A stretch of DNA of 6,221 bases from DASVDK01 sp036562265 [NCBI: Thermodesulfobacteriota bacterium] (GTDB lineage: Bacteria > DASVDK01), in contig DATCKS010000593.1 of NCBI GenBank assembly GCA_036562265.1, positions 1 through 6,221 on the forward strand, in the 5' to 3' direction. Below, one piece after another: positions 1 through 5,474 of the stretch. A model generated the notes under the pieces. The model was given only the letters and a program-made list of their open reading frames with translations, was not told where the DNA came from and made no database searches. Position 1 is the first letter of the stretch; the number at the start of each line of letters is the position of its first letter. Made by a program: the position numbers and the translations under genes.

Positions 1-904
1 GGCTCTCGAGGTAGGCGTACCGGCGGCGGAACAGCGTCTGCTCGATCGTCTGCTCGGTCTTGAGCTTGAGGCTCGGGAAGAGGAGCGCGATGAAGAGGAA
101 CAGGACCGACATGACGAGCGAGAAGAGCAGGTTCACCTGGCCGAAGAAGAGCTGCTGCGCGATGATCGCGACGCCGAACGCCGGCAGGATCACGAGCACG
201 GCCAGCGCCGTGAGGGTCAGCGACTTCTTGAGCACCAGCGTGATGTCCATGAGCTGGTACTTGAGGATCGCGTACCCGAGCACGGCGCAGTACAGGAACA
301 TGAAGTAGTTCCCGTACGGCACGATGTGGATGCCGAACATCGGCAGGAAGTTGGTCGACCCTCCGGCGAACCCGATCGCGGCCCCGACGATGACGTAGCG
401 CGTCTGCGCCTTCTTGAGCCCGGTGAGCTCGATGTGCGCCCGGACGAGCTGAAGCGTCGCCTGGGCGACGATGAACACGTAGAAGGTGAGGAACACCGGG
501 TAGAGCGGGCCGGCCTGCGGGAAGTAGGCGAACTCGCTCACCCGGTCGACGCGCGGGATGAAGGGGGGCGTGAGGGCCAGCACGAAGAAGAGGACCGAGC
601 AGACGTACGACGCGTCGAGCAGCCGGCTCTCCTCCCGCCGGCCGGTGAGCACCATGATGAAGTGGAGGTACAGGGTCGGGATGAAGGCGGCGGCCAGGTG
701 GGCGAAGCGGCTCCACCAGAGCGCCGCCCCCGGACCGTCGGCCAGGCTGTGCAGGAAGAGCGCGAGCGACCAGAGGCCGACGACGGCCGACAGGAGCGCG
801 AAGACCCGGTTCAGGCGGCTCTTGGCGTTCCGCCAGAAGACGAACGTCCCGAGCGCGATGCAGGAGATCGACGTGAGGAGCGTCGAGGCGGAGTAGACGA
901 TCAC
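1..904 (-). CDS. N-terminal 7TM sensor region of a probable histidine kinase (partial, 3' end outside window)
   Basis: The visible 301 residues form a multi-helix membrane region. Hydrophobic segments lie roughly at residues 5-24, 33-53, 66-86, 100-116, 135-153, 169-188, 197-214, and two more at 229-250 and 258-278. The motif YAILKYQLMDI (211-221), and an LFRRRYAYLE stretch just after the last helix (291-300), are typical of bacterial kinases with the 'histidine kinase N-terminal 7TM' domain. In that family a GAF and/or HisKA-HATPase module usually follows; it would lie beyond base 1 and is not seen, so kinase activity is inferred. The start is GTG at 904, with GGAGGG at 911-916 six bases upstream. 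In-frame TGA codons lie a short way further upstream, which leaves no better start. The gene begins 51 bases after the methyltransferase gene on the same strand, so co-transcription is possible. The ligand and partner regulator are unknown. A 7TM membrane protein without a kinase module is the main alternative. Confidence 0.75.
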   Translation of the reverse strand, partial: MIVYSASTLLTSISCIALGTFVFWRNAKSRLNRVFALLSAVVGLWSLALFLHSLADGPGAALWWSRFAHLAAAFIPTLYLHFIMVLTGRREESRLLDASYVCSVLFFVLALTPPFIPRVDRVSEFAYFPQAGPLYPVFLTFYVFIVAQATLQLVRAHIELTGLKKAQTRYVIVGAAIGFAGGSTNFLPMFGIHIVPYGNYFMFLYCAVLGYAILKYQLMDITLVLKKSLTLTALAVLVILPAFGVAIIAQQLFFGQVNLLFSLVMSVLFLFIALLFPSLKLKTEQTIEQTLFRRRYAYLES

Positions 905-931
905 GGCCGGCCCTCCGTCGTGTCCGTGCCC

Positions 932-941
932 GTCACGTGAC
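932..941. other. Perfect 10-bp palindrome GTCACGTGAC in the intergenic gap
   Basis: The 51-base gap between the methyltransferase stop (956-958) and the GTG start of the 7TM sensor gene (904) contains the perfect palindrome GTCACGTGAC, with CACGTG at its centre. It lies 28 bases upstream of the GTG. It could be a binding site for a dimeric regulator. A 10-bp palindrome also arises by chance in GC-rich DNA, and no second copy is visible in the window. No clear -35/-10 pair or terminator is seen in this gap. Confidence 0.2.
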
Positions 942-955
942 CGTCATCATAGCGA

Positions 956-1684
956 CTAGGCGATCTCCTGGGGATCTGGCTCGGCGGCCGGCCCGGTGAC
1001 GACGCGCTTGGGTACCGGCCAGAAGGCCCAGTTCTCCCGCTGGAAGCGGCGGTAGTCGTCGCCGAAGAGCTCCAGCAGGCGGCGCTCCTCGAGGTAGCTG
1101 CGCATGATCTGGAGGTTCACGTTGACCAGCAGCGCGAAGACCAGCGTGTACCAGGAGTTGGTGGCGAGCGGGATCCCGACGACCTCGAGGAAGACGCCGC
1201 AGTAGATCGGGTGTCGCATGAGCCGGTACGGTCCCGTGCGCACGAGCCGCCGGGGGACCTGCAGCTTGTTCTCCCCGAGCACGTGGATCCCCCACTGGGG
1301 CCCCAGCGTGATCATCCCCCACCAGCGCAGCACGAAGGCCAGGCCGTAGAGGAAGAGCCCCGCCGCCGTGGCCGGCCAGAGGATCTCCCGATCCATGAAG
1401 AAGAACTCGAAGGTCGTGCCGTACATCATGACGATGTAGGCGGCCGACACGGCGGCGAGCGACCAGTCGCCGGACAGCGTGCGCGGCTCCCGCTCGTTCG
1501 TGGTGAAGAAGTTCTCCCAGAGCCGCTCGCTGCCGGCGAAGAGCAGGAAGAAGGTGAAGAAGGTGTACGAGTGGTCGCGGCGCGTCGAGTACTGCGAGAA
1601 GTGCAGGTAGATGACGATCGCGAGCCCCACGATCGACACGAGGATCAGGAGCGGGATGACGTTGAGTCGACGAAGCGATTTCAT
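956..1684 (-). CDS. ICMT/PEMT-family membrane methyltransferase (isoprenylcysteine carboxyl methyltransferase-like)
   Basis: This 242-residue integral membrane protein has hydrophobic segments at about residues 9-27, 40-50, 75-97, 102-121 and 165-190. The C-terminal half carries the family signature: GPYRLMRHPIY at 151-161, followed by a long helix and YLEERRLLELFGDDY at 197-211. In this superfamily those parts bind S-adenosylmethionine and form the catalytic pocket at the membrane face. Bacterial members rarely act on isoprenylated proteins; several methylate lipid-like products, for example alkylpyrones or alkylresorcinols made by type III polyketide synthases. The ATG start at 1684 overlaps the ketosynthase stop as ATGA (1681-1684), and a GAGGAG at 1688-1693 lies inside the last ketosynthase codons, so translation is probably coupled. 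The product of the ketosynthase is therefore a plausible substrate, by inference. The same frame stays open far upstream through the ketosynthase gene, but that extension looks like a shadow: it is Arg/Gly-rich and matches nothing recognisable. Confidence 0.85.
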   Translation of the reverse strand: MKSLRRLNVIPLLILVSIVGLAIVIYLHFSQYSTRRDHSYTFFTFFLLFAGSERLWENFFTTNEREPRTLSGDWSLAAVSAAYIVMMYGTTFEFFFMDREILWPATAAGLFLYGLAFVLRWWGMITLGPQWGIHVLGENKLQVPRRLVRTGPYRLMRHPIYCGVFLEVVGIPLATNSWYTLVFALLVNVNLQIMRSYLEERRLLELFGDDYRRFQRENWAFWPVPKRVVTGPAAEPDPQEIA

Positions 1685-2964
1685 GCGCTCCTCGTACCGT
1701 TGCGACACACGACGAGGGTCACGTTGCTGCCCCCGTACCCGAACGCGTTCGCGAGGATCGTCCGGAGCCCCGGGGCCCGGCGGGCCTCGCCGGCGACCAC
1801 GTGGACGTCGCAGTCCGGATCGGGATCCTCGAAGTTGATCGTGGGCGTGATGATGCCGTGCTCGAGCATGAGGGCGCTCGCGATGACCTGCAGCGCGCCT
1901 CCCGCCGCGAACGGCTGCCCCACCATCGACTTGATCGACGTGACCGGGACGGTGGCGCCCCGCGGCCCGAAGACCTCGCGGATGGCCGAGCACTCGTTCC
2001 GGTCGGTGAGCGGGATCGAGCCGGCGTGCGCGTTCACGAGGTCCACGTCGTCGGGCGTAAGGCCCGCGCTCTCGAGCGCGAGCGACATGCAGCGCGCGAA
2101 GCCGTCGCCGTGCGGATCGACGCGGATCATCTCGTACGCGTTGGCCGTCGTCGCGTAGCCGGCGACCTCCGCGTAGACGTGGGCGCCGCGGGCGAGCGCC
2201 CGATCGAGCGCCTCGAGCACGACGACGCCGGCCGCCTCCGCCATGACGAGGCCGTCGCGCCCCCGGTCGAACGGCCTCGAGGCGCGCTCCGGCTCGTCGT
2301 TGCGCGTCGACAGGATCCGCGCGCTGGCGCCCGACCCGATGCCGAACGGCGTGACCGGCGCCTCCGCGCCGCCCGCGAGCATCGCGTCGGCCAGGCCGCT
2401 TGCGACTGCCTCGGCCGCCCATCCGATCGCGTTCGAGCCGGCCGAGCAGCCGGTCGACATCGTCATGAGCGGCCCCTTCGCGCCGGCCCGGATCGAGATC
2501 AGGCCGGCGGCCGCGTTCGGGAAGGCGGCCTCGAGGATCCAGGGCGGCAGCCGCCTGAGCCCCCGCTCCAGGTAGAGCGAGTAGGCGTACTCCGTGACGT
2601 CGAGCTGGCTCGTGCCGACCCCCATGGCGACGCCGACGCGCGTGGCGTCCGCCGGGTCGATCTCGAGCTTCGCGTCGGCCATGGCGAGGGTCGCCGCCGC
2701 GGCGGCCAGGTGCACGGCCCGACCGGAGCGGCGCAGCGTCACCGGGTCGAGGAACTGGGCCGGGTCGAAGTCGCGGATCTCTCCGGCAATCCGGCAGGCG
2801 AGCCCCGAGGCGTCGAACCGCGTGATCGGCCCGATGCCGCTGCGGCCCGATACGAGCGCGGTCCAGAACGCGTCGCGCCCGATGCCGATCGGCGTCACGG
2901 GACCGAGCCCCGTGATGGCGACCCGCCGCCGCGCCGGACGCCGACCGTTGCCGTTCACCCCCAC
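1681..2964 (-). CDS. Beta-ketoacyl-ACP synthase, FabF/KS-alpha-like, with Cys-His-Gln in place of Cys-His-His
   Basis: This 427-residue thiolase-fold condensing enzyme has about the length of FabF-type synthases (near 410-425). The N-terminal strand and loop RRVAITGLGPVTPIG (13-27) is typical. The nucleophile is Cys173 in MSTGCSAG; the first catalytic His is His313 in NAHAGS; the conserved Lys345 sits in SIKSM; and the C-terminal glycine motif is NAFGYGGSN (406-414). The expected second His of KSMxGH is Gln350 (KSMVGQPFAAGG), codon CAG at 1915-1917. The STGC and DRNE (321-324) motifs recall KS-alpha subunits of type II polyketide systems more than housekeeping FabF. A condensing or acyl-transfer role on ACP-bound chains is likely, but the natural substrate is unknown, and no ACP or chain-length factor is visible here. 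The start is GTG at 2964, with AAGGGGG at 2974-2980 nine bases upstream and an in-frame TGA at 2971-2973. GTG at 2958 is a near alternative. The gene ends in an ATGA overlap with the downstream methyltransferase. Confidence 0.9.
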   Translation of the reverse strand: MGVNGNGRRPARRRVAITGLGPVTPIGIGRDAFWTALVSGRSGIGPITRFDASGLACRIAGEIRDFDPAQFLDPVTLRRSGRAVHLAAAAATLAMADAKLEIDPADATRVGVAMGVGTSQLDVTEYAYSLYLERGLRRLPPWILEAAFPNAAAGLISIRAGAKGPLMTMSTGCSAGSNAIGWAAEAVASGLADAMLAGGAEAPVTPFGIGSGASARILSTRNDEPERASRPFDRGRDGLVMAEAAGVVVLEALDRALARGAHVYAEVAGYATTANAYEMIRVDPHGDGFARCMSLALESAGLTPDDVDLVNAHAGSIPLTDRNECSAIREVFGPRGATVPVTSIKSMVGQPFAAGGALQVIASALMLEHGIITPTINFEDPDPDCDVHVVAGEARRAPGLRTILANAFGYGGSNVTLVVCRNGTRSA

Positions 2965-3124
2965 CGACGCTCACCCCCTTGGCGTCGACGTGCCGGCGGG
3001 CCCGGTCGGGCCTCCGCCGGTCGATACCGCAAGCCGAGGCACGCTACCGGAGGCGGCCGGGCCAGGCAAGGGAAATCTTCGAGAGTCGGGTCACATGAGC
3101 CCATCTCGGGGCGCCGTACCCGCT
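2965..3124. other. 160-base non-coding stretch upstream of the ketosynthase gene
   Basis: This stretch separates the ComEA-like stop (3125-3127) from the ketosynthase GTG. It holds the ketosynthase ribosome binding site (2974-2980) and a GC-rich stem-loop (2993-3020). On the minus strand a TTGCCT, then 17 bases, then TAGCGT gives a weak sigma-70-like match with only three matching bases in the -10 box, so I do not claim a promoter. Any dedicated promoter of the ketosynthase-methyltransferase pair should still lie here, since it is the longest gap in the window. Confidence 0.5.
2993..3020 (-). other. GC-rich stem-loop in the 5' leader of the ketosynthase gene
   Basis: The arms CCGGCGG (2993-2999) and CCGCCGG (3014-3020) are perfect complements. 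They enclose a second stem, GCCC (3000-3003) with GGGC (3008-3011), a four-base loop at 3004-3007, and a two-base bulge at 3012-3013. The total is 11 G-C pairs. In the transcribed direction the hairpin ends 12 bases before the ketosynthase Shine-Dalgarno and has no U-run after it. It is therefore not a canonical intrinsic terminator for the gene before it. It could shape the leader RNA or simply reflect base composition. Confidence 0.35.
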
Positions 3125-3766
3125 TCAGCGGTGGGCCCGGCCGCAACGCGCGTCGGGGGTTGCCGCCGCGAAGGGCCCGATTGCCGCCACCGTCGCGGGT
3201 CCGACGCCCGGTACCCGGGCGAGTGCCTGAACGGATGAGAAGGGCCCGCGCCTTGCGCGGTCGGCGACGATCCGCGCGGCCAGGACCGGTCCGATCCCGG
3301 GCAGGCGGTCGAGGTCGGCCGCGGCGTCGGTGTTGAGGTCGAGCGGCAGGCCGAGCCTGAGCCGCCGGACCGCCGGCATGCAGCCGAGCGCGGCGCGCCC
3401 CCACGGCGTGACGAGGAGGCGCGAGCCGGGGAGGAGCCTCACGCGGGCGCTCCGCGCGCCCGCCACCGGCGTCGCGGCCGGCAGGCCCGCCGCGGCCAGG
3501 AGGTCGGCCAGTCGGGCGCCGGCCGGCAGCGCCAAAAGGCGCGGCCGGTTTCCGACCGTGACGACGTCGGCGAGGATGCGCGTGGAGTCCGGTTCGAGGA
3601 GGGGGGTTGCGGCGCGGGGCGTCCGGGACGCCGGGGCAGCCTCGAGCGGTGGGCGGCGCAGCCCGTCACCCGATCCCCAGGAGACGGCCGCTCGCCACAC
3701 GGCCGCGGCGCCGAGAACGGCCAGCGTCAGCGCCGCCGCCGCACCGATCGGTCCCGACCAGGCCAT
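3125..3766 (-). CDS. ComEA-like membrane-anchored helix-hairpin-helix protein
   Basis: This 213-residue protein has one N-terminal hydrophobic segment (about 8-30), acting as a membrane anchor or uncleaved signal. An Ala/Pro/Arg-rich linker follows. A central region (about 64-135) resembles the beta-grasp SLBB domain found in longer ComEA proteins, with VTVGNRPRLLALPAGARLAD near its start; that match is loose. The C-terminal HhH module (143-200) is clear: LDLNTDAAADLDRLPGIGP, then a second hairpin VPGVGP at 185-190. The family binds double-stranded DNA non-specifically at the outer face of the inner membrane for uptake during competence. Many solitary ComEA-like proteins have no proven role, and no comEC or pilus gene is visible here. 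I prefer ATG at 3766, because GGAGG (3772-3776) lies five bases before it. GTG at 3778, four codons upstream, is possible but would overlap that ribosome binding site. It follows cimA by 78 bases on the same strand. Confidence 0.8.
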   Translation of the reverse strand: MAWSGPIGAAAALTLAVLGAAAVWRAAVSWGSGDGLRRPPLEAAPASRTPRAATPLLEPDSTRILADVVTVGNRPRLLALPAGARLADLLAAAGLPAATPVAGARSARVRLLPGSRLLVTPWGRAALGCMPAVRRLRLGLPLDLNTDAAADLDRLPGIGPVLAARIVADRARRGPFSSVQALARVPGVGPATVAAIGPFAAATPDARCGRAHR

Positions 3767-3844
3767 CCCCTCCTCCACTCCGGCGTCGAGGCGCCGTCGG
3801 AGCGGTCGGACGGGACGTCAGGGCGAACCGCTTCGCGGGAGAGT

Positions 3845-5470
3845 CTACCGCGCGCGGGCCTCCTTGAGCGAGGCCGGCGGCGCATCGCCTCGGCGGCGGC
3901 GCTCCGCCTCCTTGGCGATCTTGTACTCGATGGCGTCGATGAGGGCCTCCCAGGAGGCCTGGATGATGTTCTCGGAGACGCCGACCGTCTCCCACTTGTC
4001 CTCGTGGTCGGCCGACTCGATGAGGACGCGCGTGACCGCGGCGGTGCCGTCGCGGCCGTTCAGGATGCGCACCTTGTAGTCGACGAGCCGCACCTCGCGC
4101 AGCTCGGGGTAGAAGCGCTCGAGCGCCTTGCGGAGCGCGCGGTCGAGGGCGTTGACCGGCCCGTCGCCGACGGCCGCGGTGTGCTCCACCTGGCCGTCCA
4201 CCTTGACCATGACGGTGGCCTCGGCCAGGGTCGGCTCGTTCGGCGCGCGCTTCTCGTTGATGACCCGGAAGCCGACCAGCTCGAAGGCCGGCTCGTGCCG
4301 GCCGAGGGCGCGCTTCATGAGCAGCTCGAAGGAGCCCTCCGCCGCCTCGAACTGGTAGCCCCGGTTCTCGAGCTGCTTGATGCGCTCGAGGACCTCCTTG
4401 ACCACCGGGTCCTTGCCGGCGAGGTCGATCCCCATCTCGGCCGCCTTCGCCAGGATGTTGCTGCGGCCGGAGAGGTCGGAGACGAGCACGCGGGTCCGGT
4501 TGCCGACGGCGGCGGGGTCGATGTGCTCGTAGGTGCGCGCGTTGCGCTGCACGGCGCTCACGTGCACGCCCCCCTTGTGGGCGAACGCGGAGTCGCCGAC
4601 GTAGGGCTGCCGCTTGAGCGGCTGGATGTTGGCCAGCTCGTACACGTAGCGCGAGACCTCCCTCAGCTTCGCGAGCTGCGCCGGGGTGACGACGTCGTAG
4701 CCGAGCTTGAGCTGGAGGTTCGCGATGATGGAGATCAGGTTCGCGTTGCCGCAGCGCTCGCCGAAGCCGTTGATGGTCCCCTGCACGTGGCGCGCACCCG
4801 CCTCGACCGCCGCGAGGGCGTTGGCCACGGCCATCTCGGCGTCGTTGTGGGTGTGGATGCCGACCGGCCGGCCGAACCGGGCGACCACCTCGCGCGTCAG
4901 GTCGGCGATGCGGCGCGGCATGCTGCCGCCGTTCGTGTCGCAGAGGACGAGGACGTCGGCGCCCGCCGAGGCGGCCGCCTCGAGCGTCCGCATGGCGTAG
5001 TCGGGGTTCGCCTCGTAGCCGTCGAAGAAGTGCTCCGCGTCGTAGACGACCTCGTCGACGCGGCTCTTGAGGAAGCGCACCGAGTCGTGGATCAGCTCGA
5101 GGTTCTCCTCGAGCGGGATCCTGAGCGCCTCGTGGACGTGGAGGTCCCAGCTCTTGCCGAAGATCGTGACGACCGGCGTGCCGGCCTGGAGGAGCGCCTG
5201 GAGGTTCGGGTCGTTCTCGGCGCGGAGCTTCGAGCGCCGCGTCGAGCCGAAGGCGACCACGCGGGCCCCGGCGAAGCGCTCCTTGCGGGCCGCGTCGAAG
5301 AAGTCGATGTCGCGCGGGTTCGAGCCGGGCCAGCCCCCCTCGATGTAGCGGACCCCGAGCTCGTCGAGCCGGTGGGCGATGCGCACCTTGTCGGCCACCG
5401 AGAAGGCGACGTCCTCCCCCTGCGTGCCGTCGCGCAGCGTGGTGTCGTAGAGGTCGATCCGTTCGCCCAT
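3845..5470 (-). CDS. cimA: (R)-citramalate synthase
   Basis: This 541-residue enzyme of the HMGL-like/isopropylmalate synthase family condenses pyruvate with acetyl-CoA to (R)-citramalate, the first step of the threonine-independent route to 2-oxobutyrate and isoleucine. The catalytic TIM barrel covers about residues 4-275. It shows DTTLRDGTQGED (9-20, with Arg13 and metal-ligand Asp14), HTHND (206-210, two metal-ligand His) and NGFGERCGNANL (234-245). HKGGVHVSAV (298-307) lies in the linker region, and a LeuA-type C-terminal dimer/allosteric domain lies at about 395-520. YIEGGWPGSNPRD (42-54) is a hallmark of the citramalate synthase subfamily and argues against 2-isopropylmalate synthase or homocitrate synthase. 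The C-terminal domain suggests feedback control by isoleucine, which is an inference. The ATG at 5470 is preceded by AAGGAG (5478-5483) at seven bases. That motif is the last two sense codons of lysC, whose stop is four bases upstream, so the genes are very likely translationally coupled. Confidence 0.93.
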   Translation of the reverse strand: MGERIDLYDTTLRDGTQGEDVAFSVADKVRIAHRLDELGVRYIEGGWPGSNPRDIDFFDAARKERFAGARVVAFGSTRRSKLRAENDPNLQALLQAGTPVVTIFGKSWDLHVHEALRIPLEENLELIHDSVRFLKSRVDEVVYDAEHFFDGYEANPDYAMRTLEAAASAGADVLVLCDTNGGSMPRRIADLTREVVARFGRPVGIHTHNDAEMAVANALAAVEAGARHVQGTINGFGERCGNANLISIIANLQLKLGYDVVTPAQLAKLREVSRYVYELANIQPLKRQPYVGDSAFAHKGGVHVSAVQRNARTYEHIDPAAVGNRTRVLVSDLSGRSNILAKAAEMGIDLAGKDPVVKEVLERIKQLENRGYQFEAAEGSFELLMKRALGRHEPAFELVGFRVINEKRAPNEPTLAEATVMVKVDGQVEHTAAVGDGPVNALDRALRKALERFYPELREVRLVDYKVRILNGRDGTAAVTRVLIESADHEDKWETVGVSENIIQASWEALIDAIEYKIAKEAERRRRGDAPPASLKEARAR

Positions 5471-5474
5471 CCCG

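Noticed and set aside
326-940. Plus-strand open frame opposite the 7TM sensor gene
   Set aside because: The minus strand gives a coherent multi-helix membrane protein with family motifs, a good ribosome binding site and a GTG start. The plus-strand product is charged and low in complexity.
1685-2974. Open frame joining the methyltransferase to 430 upstream codons across the ketosynthase gene
   Set aside because: The upstream part is Arg/Gly/Ala-rich out-of-frame translation of the ketosynthase, whose own frame has clear catalytic motifs. The methyltransferase has its own ATG and a coupled overlap, so a fusion is not supported.
3020-3070. TTGCCT-17-TAGCGT on the minus strand as a promoter of the ketosynthase gene
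   Set aside because: The spacing is ideal, but the -10 box matches the sigma-70 consensus at only three positions, a level expected by chance.
1801-3336. Long plus-strand open frame (511 codons) opposite the ketosynthase gene and the gap
   Set aside because: Very Arg-rich low-complexity product, antisense to a clear gene. It fits the stop-poor frames expected at high GC.
3781-3838. Short inverted repeats between cimA and the ComEA-like gene as a possible terminator
   Set aside because: Only 4-5 bp stems (CGGCG/CGCCG at 3781-3796 and CCGC/GCGG at 3828-3838) without a U-run. This is too weak to call a terminator in GC-rich DNA.
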